Below, piece by piece: positions 51,880-64,000 of a DNA stretch of 64,000 nt. The DNA comes from Notamacropus eugenii. Lineage: Eukaryota; Chordata; Mammalia; Diprotodontia; Macropodidae. The notes beneath the pieces were generated by a model, which worked only from the letters and a program-made list of their open reading frames with translations, had not been told where the DNA came from and did no database searches. The stretch covers positions 27,262,903 through 27,326,902 of the forward strand of contig NC_092878.1 in NCBI RefSeq assembly GCF_028372415.1, read 5' to 3'. Positions within the stretch are counted from its first letter, which is position 1. Each line of letters starts with the position of its first letter. The position numbers and the translations under genes are program-made.

Positions 51880-52250
51880 GATGTCACTACATTATCTTTC
51901 CCTTCAGATCCACTCTTCTTCCAAGTTAACTTGACTATTGAGAGCATTACCACCTTTCTAGCCACCCAGGTTCATAACTGGTATCTTCCCCAACTTTTCA
52001 CTCCAACCCTGTATGTCAAATCAGTTGCTATATCTTGTCCTATCTGTCTCACATTCATCAACTTCATTCTCATAGTCATAACCTTCATTAATCATCTCTT
52101 ACCTGGACTTCTGTAATAGCCTTTTAATTAGTCTCCCTTAATAACACTTCATTCTGTCCTGACATAACTGCCAAGTTGGTATTCACAAAATGTAGGTCAC
52201 TTCCTTACTCAGACTCCTGTGGATATTTCATCTTTATCTCATCCTTTTAA
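51880..52250 (+). repeat. Diverged L2 LINE
   Basis: TTCATTAATCATCTCTTACC, TGGACTTCTGTAATAGCCTT and AATGTAGGTCACTTCCTTAC fit the L2 order. No 3' terminus. Confidence 0.55.
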
Positions 52251-52269
52251 AAATTTCTACTTTTGTGTA

Positions 52270-52740
52270 AATTTTATTATGTGCATAATTAGCATGTGTA
52301 CACTTTATAAATAATTAAATATAGTTATATTGGAAATGTTTACTCAAAAAAATTTTTACTGGTGGGGGATGCAGTAAAAAAGTTTGGAGATGACTATTCC
52401 AGATAATACCAGAGTTAGATAGATTTAAAACTCTCAAAAGGGTAGTCAGTGGTTCAATTTAACCTTGAAAGTACTTCTCCAGTAGAGTACTCCAGGATTC
52501 TGTGATTGGCCTCGCACTGTTTAACATTTTTCTCAATAGCTTGGAGAAAGGCAAAGATGGCATAATTATTAAACAAAATTAGAAGAGGTAATTGACATAC
52601 TTTGACAAACTAGAACATTAGTCTGAACAAAATAACACTTAATTGGAAAAAGTACAATGTCTTAGATTAAAAAAAAAACCTTTCCAAGTGCAGTATATGA
52701 GAGGCATGGTGAAATAGCAGGTCACCTGACAAACATCTGG
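52270..52740 (+). repeat. CR1/L3 LINE RT fragment
   Basis: TCTCCAGTAGAGTACTCCAG, GCACTGTTTAACATTTTTCT and AATAGCTTGGAGAAAGGCAA match the RT region in which L3/CR1 encodes a VLFNIFIND-type block. Confidence 0.6.
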
Positions 52741-52895
52741 AGAACGACTAAACAACAACAAAAAGAAGTCAGGTAATAGCCAGTGAGGACCTGAACTAGA
52801 ATAGTTAGGGTGTGAGTGGAGAGAAGGTGACAGCTGCAAGACAAGTTGAGGTAGAATCAGTAAACTTGACAAGATAAGATATGTGAGTGGGATGT

Positions 52896-53424
52896 TGTAA
52901 CAGCAACCACACTGGCATACCCAGGATGACTGCTAGCACAAGTTCTTGGGTCTGTTTTACTAGGAAACATAGCTGTTTTGAGGGGTCAGCAGTCCTTTTT
53001 ATTTACATTCAGAAAATACAGAGAAAAGATAAGCAGAGAAATTAAGACCATCAGACATACCGCCTGAATCAAAGCAATATTGCTATATACTTTACATATA
53101 TCCCTGGATGGAGAGAGCCTTTATATCTGAGCAGTCAGGAGTCTGAACATATGGCCACTCAGAATCTCAACCAGGAAATCACAAGATCCTTCTCATAAAT
53201 CCCCAAAGTAAAATACCAACCTCCCAGTGTATGTAACAAAAACTGGGCTCCTGATTGGCTCGGAGTCACTAGGCACAAAACCTACATGACTCAACACAGT
53301 TGTGAACTATCAGGGTTCAAAGGAGATTGAGCCTTCAGATATTTACAATTTAGCTTGAGCCTGGGAAACAACTCCAAAAAGGAAAAAACAAAAAATCCCA
53401 CTTTGCTTGCTGTTATAGATGTAG
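52896..53424. mobile_element. Unclassified insertion, possibly an LTR
   Basis: It separates two pieces of a reversed L2. It starts near TGTTGTAACAGCAACC and ends near TTGCTGTTATAGATG, and contains CCTGATTGGCTCGGAG (a CCAAT-type box in reverse). No clean target duplication was found. Confidence 0.35.
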
Positions 53425-53664
53425 GTGTGTGAATGAGGATGACTTCTAGTTAGCAGACCTGCATGATAAAGAATGGTGGTCACTTCACCAGAAGTCAAAA
53501 AATTAGGAAAAGGTATGTATTTAGGGAGAAAGGTAATGAGTTTAGTTTTGGACATGTTGAGTTTGAGATCCCTGTAGAAGATTCAGGATGAGATGTCCAA
53601 CAAGCAGTTAGAACAAAGCTCAGGGAAGAGGTGAGTTCTAGATACGTAGGCGTGGAATGAGATT

Positions 53665-54182
53665 GTTGTGTGTCCCTTATTTCAAAAAGGACCAGGGACA
53701 TCATGGGGTGATGTCTTGACTTGTTTGTGAATGGATATGTGACGAAGAATTACACAAGGCCATCCATCTCGCTCTTCCAGAGTCGTCACAATTCACTGGC
53801 GAGACAAAAGTCAAGATAACAAGTGATGGTCCAGTATGCAGTGGATGTCCTTGTCTTCAGTGTCTGACCAGGCTCCAAGTATTCCACAACACCTACTTGT
53901 ATGGGGTGTTCTTGGAGGATTAAACACCTCAGGTGTGAGAGCTGGCCAAGCCCTTTTCAGGGCTGCTTATCCACCTTTGGTGTCCACCTTTTACCAAACT
54001 ATCACCTGTGGTTCTAAAAAGCTGTAGTCTGCACAGTAGCCACCACCCTGGTAAAACCATCTCAGCAGATGGGCTAACCCAAGTTCTGTGTAACCCAAAG
54101 GCCTCAAACCCTTTGGTGAGTTAGGGTGATGTCAACCCCAAGCATGTGAAGACTTACTCCATCCCATAAGAGTAAACTGATA
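53665..54182 (-). mobile_element. RTE-related element with 11-bp target duplication
   Basis: 518 bp flanked by GGAATGAGATT at 53654-53664 and 54183-54193. Its left 170 bp, in reverse, is a diverged relative of the SINE module at 46.8 and 51.5 kb (GTGATGTCTTGACTTG, then CTCGCTCTTCCAGAG, CAAGATAACAAGTGATGG). The rest (ACACCTCAGGTGTGAGAGCT, GTGAAGACTTACTCCATCCC) is unique here. It may be an RTE 3' end or a longer SINE. Confidence 0.65.
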
Positions 54183-54540
54183 GGAATGAGATTAAAGAGA
54201 AAGAAAGAAGATGAGAGAGCTCAAGACAGAGCTTTGGGATATACACACTGGTAGCAGGTAAGACATAAATATCAATCCAGCAGGGGAGAAGGGATGATTA
54301 GATTCAGGAAAGAGGAAACTTGTGAAAGGACAGCATAAAGAAAACCATGGGAGGAAATGGCCAACCAGTGTCAGAGACTTCAGAGAACTGAGAAAAGTCT
54401 GTTGGATATAGCAGTAAAAAGATCATGGTTGAACTTGGAGAAAGAAGTTTCAGTCAAGGGATGGAAACAAGAGACATTAAAAAGGGCTAAAAGGTGGGAA
54501 ATGTGAAAATGGAGGCATAGTAGACAACTTTTGCTAGGGG

Positions 54541-55619
54541 AAAAAGGGGTGTGAAATGAAGGAGAAATTCATAGTAATAATTTGAAAATATGGTGGGGCC
54601 AAGTGAAGGTTTGTAAAGGTTGATGGAGACGTGGAAATGTCAGGGGGAAACAGGAAAGGAATCGGTGGATAATGGAGAGTTTGGAAATTAGGAAGTATGA
54701 TCAAAGGGGCAGGTTTCTGATGGGGATGGGAGGATGCAGAGATGAGGGATTTATACAAAGTAACTCTCATGGTTCTAACTAATAATTGTTGCTGTCTGAA
54801 CAAGGCCCGTGGAACTACATACATCACAGCCCAATAGTGACTGCTGCCTGAAACAGCTGCAAAATTAGATTCCTTACCTACGGGCAGGCTAAACAAAAGG
54901 TACTGCCATAGTTGACTTTATAAAGCTTCCGTTTGAATTGAGCCAGTGACCCTGGAAGGGCATTGTTGGGGCTTTCTGCTGCTGGAACTTAGCTCTTCAT
55001 TTAATCTTTACTACCTTTACTAAAGTTACTTTTGAAGCCATGTTATGGTTAGTGCTCCTGATATTCAAAATCAGATCTTTAGGTGACCAAGAGAGGTCAG
55101 ATCAGGGGCACTTGGCATTGGCAAAGGGAAGGGTTAACTCATACACTAAAACAAGAACAAAGAAAGAGAAAATGGGGACAAACACAAAGTCCAGTCTAGA
55201 AAGACATTTAACTCATTAGGGAAATGGAACTTGGAGAGGGAGTGAATAAGAGAAGATAGACTCAGAGAGGAATTAAGTTATAAGCAAAACAAACTCCAGC
55301 TTTTGATGGGTATGTCACAAAGCAGAGTTTGAAAAGAAATGAACCAAAAGAGCCTGGGACCATGGTGTGGGCAAGAGGAGAGAGGAGGGTAGCAGGAGTG
55401 CATCAGATCATGTGTCATATACTGAACATGCTTCTCTCTCACCACCCTCTTCTTTGTCCATAGTGGGGAAAGGAGCAAAGAAGGAAAAAATAGTAGAGAA
55501 TAGGATGGAGGGAAATACACAATTAAGAATAATAATGTGAATAAAATGTACACACATAAAGCAAGAAAAAGTATGGAATAGAATCTTGACAGCATGTTGT
55601 TTATGTAAAACACTTAAAA
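54541..55619. other. Upstream flank, nothing recognised
   Basis: Purine-rich on the plus strand; no supported gene or repeat. Confidence 0.4.
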
Positions 55620-58600
55620 CAAATATGCGTACAGGGTCAAAATTAGGAAGGCATTTTGCAAAAGCAAAAACTGATTTGATTAAGAGACAACAGGGAAATT
55701 GTATTATGCTTAAAGATAATGGACAATGTATTAATATCAGTACTTAACATATATGTACCAAATGATGTAGCATCTAAATACTTAAAGGAAAAGTTAAATA
55801 AGTTACAGGGAGAAATAAACATTTAACACTGCAGGGGATCTCAGAGTACCCCTTTCAGACTTAGACAAGTTAACAAAATTATGAACTTGAATACAATTTT
55901 ATAAATGATAATAGATTTCTGGCAAATAATAGGAACAGAAACGCGTCTGTACATATATATGTGTGTGTGTATGTATGTATGTATATAGTTTGGATTGCCT
56001 GGCATCTTTTAAAAATGGATCATGTACTAAAGAATGAAAAACTTTATAAATGCAGAAAAGCAAAAGTGTTACCTATTTTACTGACCATAATGTAATAAAA
56101 ATCATTTTCAGTAAACAGTCATTGAAAAAAGGATTAAAATTAATTAGACTTACATCTGAAAGAATTGGTAGCTTAAAGAATAAATCACAGAAACAAGATA
56201 ATTTCATCAAAGATAATGATGAAAATGGAGAAACACCAAGACTTTCGAGATGCCATCAAAGCAGTCCTTAGGGTGGAACAGTAATGTCTCTAAGCACTAA
56301 CTAAGAAATGAGAAAATGAGTAGATCCATAAAAGGGGCATGTGATTTTTAAAATAGGCAACAAAGTTTTAAAACCTCAACTAAACACTAAAAATTCTGAA
56401 AACCAAAGAAGAAACTGACAAAATTGAAAGCAAAAAGCCCTTTGAATTAATAAAACCAGGAGCTATTTGGAGGGGAGGGGAGAACAGATAAATAACTTAA
56501 AAGTATTAGCCCAATCAGTATTAATAGCCAGTATTAAAAGTTTTTTTAAAAAGGAATTCACAACTATGAAGAAAAAGGAAATTATTATAAATTATCTTGT
56601 ACAATTGTATACCAACAAAACTAATAATTTAAATGAAGGAATGTTTACAAAATTATGCTATGCTCTGATTAACTGAATAAGAAATAGAGAACTTGAATCA
56701 GTCAGGAGGAAAAAACCCACAGCCAAATGGATTTATAAGAAAATACTTTCAAACATTCAAAGAACAATCAATCCCATAATACAAATTTTACAGAAGCAGG
56801 AGTTAAAGGGATCTTACCAAATTTCTTCTGATACAAATATGATCATGATACCTTAAAAAAAAAATGTAGAACATGCTTGAGGGTTATTATCCTAAACCCT
56901 CACGTTCACTGACAGGGTCCTCAGGACATAGCTGCTTTAACTTTTCTCTGGTGCCAGGAATAAATCGTGAGGGATTGTGACCTAATGCCATAATTCATGT
57001 GTCCCCATTAGTAAGCTTCCTGACATTATCAGTTGGTATAAACTAGTCAGCCAGACTTAACTAGCTTTTAGAAAGGTATATACTATATATCCCTCCAGAA
57101 GTCTATGGCAGTCTCTCATAAGTACATACAAAGGCCAAGAGAAAATAGCATCAAATTTAGAGATCCCATATGAAAAAAAAAAGGTAACACACTAGCCAAA
57201 TATCTTGTTGTTTGAGTGCTCAAAATATTCCACTTGGTTGTGAAGTTGTTTTTCACCTGCAATCCTTTTAGAACTTTAAATCTGTTTTCTTCCTGTGATT
57301 CAGTTTGTCCTTGGCCCCTGAGGGAGACACTGCCATCAGCCAATCCTAGAACTCTGAAGAGAGGATGGGAACTTTTCCAGAACTCCAAAGTTCATCTCCA
57401 GAACTCCAGAAGCTCCAAAGTTTTCCCCCCGTGACTGAGGGGGGGGAAAGAGGCTGAAGCCCAGGGCTTTATACCTTCTCCACTCTCCAATTAGGTCATT
57501 CTTAGAGGTAGAGCTAGAAAGCTTTCCATTTGCTTGAATTTCTGGATCTGAACTAGTTCCTTCATTTTATGCTGCCTCCTCTCCCTCCCCCTCACAGGGT
57601 CTTACCAAGTTTCTTCAGTCATTCTGAATAGGATTCCTATCAGATGTCATTTCACTTTTTCTAGTGCTTTTCTAAAACATTTTAAATTGGGCAAAGACTT
57701 TTCACACTTAGTCTGAAATCTTTGGTTGTCAGAGACACATTTTCACCTTGTTAAGTCACAAGGGCTTAGCAATTTATCACTTTTTAAGAGGAATGGGGTG
57801 ACTTGACTAATTTGCTAATGTAGTTCCACTCTAATAAACAATGGAGAAAGGAAACTGTGAAACAGTTCTAATAAATATCGATATGAAAATGTTAAAATAT
57901 TGGCAAACAGTTTACAGGAACACATCAAAGACCTTATGCACTGTGGCCAAGTTTGCTTTATATCAGGAATTCAGGGTTGGTTCAAAATTAGGAAAATGAT
58001 CAACATAATAAATATTAATAAAATAATTATATCAATAGATACAGAAAAGATTTTGACAAAATGTAAGATCCATTTGGTTAAAACATTCAAGAACATAAGA
58101 AAAAACTTTTTCCTTAATATGGCAGTATACATATAAATCCAGAAAAAGCATTCTATATAAGAAAGATAAGCTATTGGCCTTTCCTGTAAAATGAGGATGT
58201 GGCAAGGATTTTTACTATTTCCAATATTTGATATAACACTAGAAATGCTAGCAATAGCTATGAGACAACAAATGGAAATTGAGGAAATAACCTTAGCAAA
58301 GGGAAAATTAAAATGTTGGTTCTTGCAAATATCATGGTTTACATAGAGCTCTCCAGAGAGTCATTTAAAATTAATCAAAACAATAGCTTCAGAAAAGTTG
58401 TAGGATATAAAATAAATGCACATAAGCATTTTTGTATGTAACTAGAAAAACCCATCAGGAAGAGATAGAAATAAAAGTTCTATTCAAAATAACCACAAAA
58501 TGTATGAAATATTTGGGAATCTACCAGATCAAGAGACATGAGTTACATGAATACAACTACAAAACACATTAGGAAAATAAGGACAGTCTTAAATAATTTG

Positions 58601-60165
58601 AGAAATGCTTGTTTATGGGTAGGCTAAGTTAAATTGACCATACTACTTAAATTAACTTATTGATTGCCAATTCCAGTAAAAAAATATTAGTTTATCCCGC
58701 TATAGAAAAATGCTAAGGAAAATTACCTAGAGGTTCAAAAATTTCAAGTGAAATGATGAAAAAAACAAGACAGTAGGACTAGCAATACCAGATGTTAGAT
58801 TATTCTACAAAGTACTAATCTTCAGAACAATCTGGTGCTGGTTAAAAAACGCATGGATCAACAGAACAGAGTAGATGCACAAAACATAGAACCAAACATA
58901 CATGGTGTATGATAAATCCAAAACCCTTATGTTTTATGGCATTAGGACAATACCCTAAGCATCTTATCCTTTGGGCCAAAGAAAAATTCAATAGTCAACA
59001 AATATTGTTGAGTAAATTGGAAAGTAGTCTGATAGAAATTAGGTTTAGCCATCTCACACCATATAGCAAGATAAGTTCCAAATGAATATATGACTTGGAT
59101 ATAAAAAGTTACATCACAAGTTAGAGGAGCAAAAAAGAAACTACCTTTCCAGTTTATGAATAGGAGATGTCATCAACAAAGTAGTAGAGAGGATCACAAA
59201 AATTAAAATGGACAATTTTGATCACAGTTTTTATACAAATAAAACCAGTGCAGAGAATTAAAATGAAATATTAGGCAAAAATGTTTACAGCATTCCATTA
59301 ATAAAGGGTCTTATTACATCCAAGCTATGTAAAGAAGTGATTCATATTTTGAAAAATAAAGAGGCATTCTCCAATTGATATATGGTCAAAGGATATGGAG
59401 CAGGCAAATCTCAAAAAGAAAAAAAATCCAAGCTATCAATAACCTTGTAAAAAATGCTCTAGATCACTAATAATTAGAGAATGCTAATTAAAGCAAAGCT
59501 AAAGTTCTACTTGATCCTCATTAAGCTGTCAAGCATGATGACTGTTGGAGGGACTGTGGGAAAACAAACATTTTAGTGCACTGTTGGTGGAGCTTTGGTT
59601 TAGCATTTTGGGAAAGCAATCTGAAACAAATTCCAAAGTCATTGAACCAGCAATAACACAACTAGCACTGTAGCTTAAACAAAACAATGAAAGAGGAAAT
59701 GGATCAATATAAAAATATTAGTATCAAGCCTCTGACCAAAAAAGGCAAACTGAAAACTAGAGAGGTATTCATCAATTGGGCAATAGCTGAACAAATTATG
59801 GTGTATGAATGTAAAGGAATACTATTGTGTCATAAGAAATGGTGAAAGGGAGAGTTTCAGAGAAACCTTGGAAGACTTATGTGAACTGTTGTAAAGTGAA
59901 GTGATTAGAACCAGGAGAATAATTTATGCAATAACAAGAACATTGTAAAGACAAACAACAATGAAAAATTTAAGAACCCTGATCAATGCAAAATCAGCCA
60001 TCATTCCAGAAGACCTGTAATAAGCTATGCTGCTCACCTCCTAACAAAAAAGATAATGGACTCAAGGTGAAGAGTGATTTCACTATTTCATATACTGCCT
60101 CCCCCTCTTCAGCAGTGCTTACGTATATACTCATTTGGTGTCTGCAAAGTTCATAATTTTTTAAA
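55620..60165 (+). repeat. Old L1, endonuclease to 3' end, with a ~1-kb insertion
   Basis: ORF2-like text in order: endonuclease region (TAATATCAGTACTTAACATA, TACCAAATGATGTAGCATCT) and TTTACTGACCATAATGTAAT. An interruption follows at about 56860-57840. Then come the RT region (CAGGGTTGGTTCAAAATTAG, ATATCAATAGATACAGAAAA), the C-terminus (GCACTGTTGGTGGAGCTTTG) and the 3' UTR (AGTGATTAGAACCAGGAGAA). Frames are heavily broken. Confidence 0.78.
56860..57840. mobile_element. Unclassified insertion in L1
   Basis: About 980 bp of more GC-rich sequence separates ORF2 segments that are contiguous in L1 elements. It contains a TATA-like CTTTATACCTTCTCC near 57468 and ends CTCTAATAAACA. It may be an LTR; family unknown. 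Confidence 0.45.
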
Positions 60166-60169
60166 ACAA

Positions 60170-62917
60170 AGTAATGTATGCATTAAAAAATCAAACGTAA
60201 AGTAGAAATTCTAAAAATTAATGATTACTAAAATTGAAATCAGAAAGGCCATTGAATTGATAAATAAAATGAGTTTAGAAAAAGCACTAGTAAAAATTTT
60301 CTAGTGTGATTTTAAAATGGAGACAGAAAAACAAATCGTTCATGTAAAAAATAAAAAGCAAGAATCCCAACAACTGAAGAAACTAAGAAAGTTATCAGAA
60401 ACAAAAGTATGAACTTGGAATAGATGAATAGTAATAAAAATGTAAAATAAGCAGATTAACAAAAGAAGAAATAGACTGAGTATCAGAAAAAATTGAACAA
60501 ACCATAAATGAATTGTCAAAGGAAAAAGACTCTAGGATGAAGAGGATTTCTAAGTGAATGCTATCATATAGTCAAAGAACAATTGATATGATACATAAAG
60601 TATTTTCAATAATAAATAAAGAAGTCCCCTTTTAACCTCTTTCTATGGTAAAAATACGGTCTTGCTACCCAAACTAAGAAGAGACAAAACAGAAAGAAAA
60701 CTAGACACTAGTATCTTTAAAGAACATTGATACCACAACTTTAAATAATATATTAACAAGTAGACTACAGAAATGTAATAGATTATACATTCTGATAAGA
60801 TTGGGCTTATAATAGTTCAGGTTTGGCTCAATATGAGGAAGATCATTAACAATAAAGTATGTTAATATGAATAAAAACTGATTATATCAATAAATGTAAG
60901 GCTTTCATTAAAATTCAGCACCCATTTATTTTTAAATTCTAAAAACAATAGGAATAAATAGACCTTTCTTAATATAGTAAACTGTCTATTTAAATCCAAG
61001 AGCAAACATTATCTGCAATACAGAAAAGTTTAGCCTTTTCAAAAAGATGAGAGATAAAGCATGAATTTCCATTATCATCACTCCTATTTAACATAGTGTA
61101 AGAAATTGTAATGAGTAATAAAACAAGAAAAAGAAATTAAGGGAATAAGTATAGAAAAAGAGGAAACACAATTGTTGCTTTTTACAGATGCTGTGATAGT
61201 TGTACTTAGGATAGGCCTGCACAACATACAGTCCGTGGGCAGCCTACAAAAATGTTAAGTTGCCATTGCGTACTGGCCTCCTTATCACTTGAACCGGTGC
61301 AACCAACTATTCTAAGTCTGGCTCTAGTTTAACCTATCTGCAATCCAAAGAAGTTTAGGCTATTTTAATTTTGGCCCCTACCTACTGCCAAGTTGTGTGG
61401 TTCTAACTTAGGACATTCCAGACAGCCAACTAACAATTATAACAATAACTTCAGCAAAGTTGAAGGAAATAAATACATATCAATCATCAGCTTTCCTATA
61501 TGATACGTAAAGAAAAAATTCAACAGGAAGATATAAAGTGATTCCATTCAAAATAACTACACAATGTATGAACTGTGGAAGTGTATCTACCAAGATTCAC
61601 TCATAAAGACAGATCTAAAAATTGGATAAACATTCATTATTCATGGGTAGACCAAGCCAATGTAATAAAATTTACAATGTACCTAAATCAATTTATTATT
61701 CAATGTTGTGCTAACCAACTACCAAGGGAATATTTTATAGAATTAGAAAAAATATATAGATGGAAGAGCAAAAGGGCAAGAACCTCAAGTGTAATAATGA
61801 AAAAAGTAAGAAGAAAGTGGGAAGTGGTGTACTCTATCAGGACTAGATCTCAAACTGTACTACAAAATAGTAACCATTAAAATGATTTGGTACTAGTTTA
61901 AAAAAGCAGATCAGTGACTGGAAGACAGGCACACAACATACAGAAAACAGTGTTTTAACAAATACAAAGACCCAGTTATAAGGCAAAGGACTTTAATATT
62001 TTACTCAACTAACAAAAATTGGAAAAACTAACAGCAATCTGGCAGAAATTATGTTTAGGCTAACATATCACAAAATAAACCAAGAGAAGCTTCAAATGAA
62101 TATATGATCTATCTATATAAGGTCACATCATAAACAAATTAGAGGAACAAGGAAGATACTACTTTTTAGATCTATGGATAGGGGAAGAGTTTATAGCTAA
62201 GTAATAGAAAAGATTACAAATTACAGTGGTTAATTCTATAAAATTAAAAAGGTTTTACACAACCCTCATTTCATTTACTAATGAGTAGGGAAACAAGTTA
62301 CAGGCAGAAAAATCTTTGCAACAAGTTTCTCTGCTTCAAATTTGTAAGACTCAGAGCTATTTCCTAGTACGTAAATAGTCAAAATATATGAACAGGTAGT
62401 TTTCAAAGGAAAAAATTCCAGGCTATTAACAGCCATATGAAAAAAAAAATGTTCCAAATAATTAAAGAAATGCTAATTAAAATAGCTTTGAGGTTCTACC
62501 TCATACCCATCAGATTGGCAAATTTGACAAAAGGAAAATGACAAATGTTGGAGGGGCGTGGGAAAACAGGTACCTTTTGGTGGGGCTGTGGATTGGTTTA
62601 GCCATCCATGGAAACAAATTAGAACTATGCTCTAAAAGATACTAAGCTGTGCTAATCATCTGACCCAGCTATTCCACTACTAGGCCTAATACTCTAAAGA
62701 AATCATATGTACAGAATTATATGCACAGAAATATTTCTAGCAGTTCTTTTTGTGGTGGACAAAAATTGAGGTGGTGCTCATCAGTTGGGGAATAGCTGAA
62801 TAAATTAGGGAATATGAATGAAATGGGATATTGTGCCAGACAAAATGATAAAAGATATTTTCAGAGAAAACTAGGAAGAACTCTTGAATTGATGCAGAAC
62901 AAAGTGAGCAGAATACC
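60170..62917 (+). repeat. Second old L1 copy (ORF2 to near the 3' end)
   Basis: RT region GTTCAGGTTTGGCTCAATAT, then AATAACTTCAGCAAAGTTGA, CCATCAGATTGGCAAATTTG, GGTGGGGCTGTGGATTGG and GATGCAGAACAAAGTGAGCA. It repeats the gene order of the preceding L1, so it is a separate insertion. It contains a hAT MITE. Confidence 0.78.
61212..61405. mobile_element. hAT-type MITE with perfect 8-bp target duplication
   Basis: 194 bp beginning TAGGCCTGCACAACAT and ending AAGTTGTGTGGTTCTA (inverted, diverged). It is flanked by identical ACTTAGGA at 61204-61211 and 61406-61413. It interrupts L1 ORF2 text that resumes correctly after it. Confidence 0.85.
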
Positions 62918-63040
62918 AATGTGTTAGGGATTATACTAAGTCCACAGGGTACAAAGAAAGGCAACATCTAATAGTAATAGTATAGTAGTTTAATGAGATA
63001 ACATGCAAATAATTATGTGCAAATAAAATGCATATAGGAT
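62918..63040 (-). repeat. L2 LINE 3' fragment, reversed
   Basis: AATGTGTTAGGGATTATACT, GGGTACAAAGAAAGGCAACA and AGATAACATGCAAATAATTA are the reversed L2 3' section. Confidence 0.6.
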
Positions 63041-63044
63041 GGAT

Positions 63045-63470
63045 TCCCAAGAAAATTATATCAAAATTTAAAAATAATTTGCATTCATACTACACGATTT
63101 ATCTCAAAAACTGAGAAAATATCCTTCCAGATTCCATTTATTAGACAAATACAATCCTAATACCTAAACCAAGGAAAGATGAAACACTAGGGAACTATAG
63201 ACCCACATCATTAACGGATATCTCCTGAAATTTTTTAAATAAAATCTTGTCAAAACTATAGTGACTAATCCAGTAAATTATTTGTTACCAAGTTGAATTT
63301 ATATCCTGCAGGGATGCAAGATGGTTCAATATTAGGAAAATAACCTAATCATATTATAAACAAAAATATCCAAGGTCATTTGATTATCTCAATAAATGCC
63401 AAAAAAAAACCCCCACCTTTAATAAAGTACATTTATTTGTGCTGAAAACCCTACAAAGTATGAACAGAGA
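63045..63470 (+). repeat. L1 RT-region fragment
   Basis: AATCCTAATACCTAAACCAA, AACTATAGACCCACATCATT, AGGGATGCAAGATGGTTCAA and ATTATCTCAATAAATGCC are L1 RT-domain text. Confidence 0.75.
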
Positions 63471-63479
63471 GGAATCTTT

Positions 63480-64000
63480 CTTTTATTAAATTATTTTATT
63501 TGTTTTCAGTGTTCTACAATTACTTTCACATATCTTAGATTTCCCCCCCTCCCTCTCTACTCCCTCCCTGAGACGGCATACAATTTTATATAGGTTCTAC
63601 ACATACATTCCTATTAAATACATTTTCACTTTAGTCATGTTGCATAGAAGAATTAAAAGGAATGGGAAAAAGCATAAAACAAAACATAATACAAAAGAAA
63701 ATGGTCTGCTTAATTCTGCAATCAAATTCCATAGTTATTTCTGTGAATGTGGAAGGCATTTTACCGAGTCCATTGGTAATTTTTTAAGTCCTTGCATTGC
63801 AATGAGGTACTAAGTCTACCAGAAAAATTCCTCATACACTGTGGTTGTTGCTGTGACAAAGTTCTCCTGGTTCTGCTCCTTTCACTCAGCATCAGTTCAT
63901 GTAAGTCTTTCCAGGCCTCTCTGAAGTCCTCCTGTTCATCATTTCTTATAATACAATAGTATTCCATTACATTCATATACTGCAATTTATTCAACCATTC
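63480..64000 (-). mobile_element. L1 3' end running off the window
   Basis: Reversed 3' UTR and ORF2 end of the same L1 subfamily as at 49.8 kb (CTATTAAATACATTTTCACT, TCTACCAGAAAAATTCCTC, TTCACTCAGCATCAGTTCAT). It continues beyond the window. Confidence 0.88.

Larger units (their letters stand above)
52780..54540 (-). repeat. L2 LINE (minus), interrupted twice
   Basis: Reversed L2 text at 53425-53664 (GTTTTGGACATGTTGAGTTT, AGATGTCCAACAAGCAGTTA) and 54183-54540 (CAAGACAGAGCTTTGGGATA, AGCAGGGGAGAAGGG). Possibly also at 52780-52895. Interrupted by an unclassified block (about 52895-53425) and by a SINE/RTE-like element (53665-54182). Confidence 0.65.

Noticed and set aside
37650..64000. Exons of the neighbouring gene expected upstream of INO80 (EXD1 in placental order)
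   Set aside because: I saw no ordered coding blocks; long readings here are all transposon or pseudogene sequence.
1..64000. CRISPR array or prokaryote-type defence or biosynthetic system
   Set aside because: No regularly spaced identical repeats and no operon-like coding. The window is vertebrate genomic DNA.

Overview
This is a mammalian, almost certainly marsupial, chromosomal window. It has long introns, a single CpG island and dense LINE/SINE fossils. The repeats are typical of marsupials: L1 3' ends with the marsupial-style 3' UTR, abundant L2 with a readable reverse-transcriptase region, CR1/L3 tails, MIR, tRNA-headed SINEs ending in an RTE/BovB-like tail, RTE-clade LINE pieces, and Tigger and hAT DNA transposons. 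I cannot name the species from sequence alone.

The one supported gene is INO80, the ATPase subunit of the INO80 chromatin remodeller, read on the minus strand. A CpG island at about 36.1-37.65 kb holds the promoter and a proposed non-coding first exon (splice donor at 36927). Intron 1, about 25.9 kb, leads to the first coding exon (10847-11032). Six more coding exons follow (9884-10050, 9720-9787, 7383-7538, 5318-5438, 2923-3137, 1136-1189). Their reading phases join perfectly to give 308 N-terminal residues; the remodeller motor is encoded beyond position 1. The intron between the 5318-5438 and 2923-3137 exons uses a GC donor. The start-codon exon carries a short upstream ORF overlapping the INO80 ATG.

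Intron 1 (11.0-36.9 kb) is a repeat graveyard: Tigger and hAT DNA transposons (several with intact target duplications), L1 and L2 copies, one nearly complete but broken L2 with an inverted middle, and a decayed processed pseudogene of spermidine synthase (SRM).

The region 37.7-64 kb is the upstream flank of INO80. I find no intact gene there. It holds an RTE-clade LINE relic abutting an LTR-like element, L2 and CR1/L3 pieces, and SINEs. It also holds a fragment of a Y-box (cold-shock domain) pseudogene split by a SINE, an RPS3A processed pseudogene split by an L1 with a 17-bp target duplication, and a nearly 8-kb pile of old L1 ORF2 fragments. No bacterial-type system, CRISPR array or novel gene cluster is present. 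The most informative signals are the INO80 5' architecture and the datable nested insertions.
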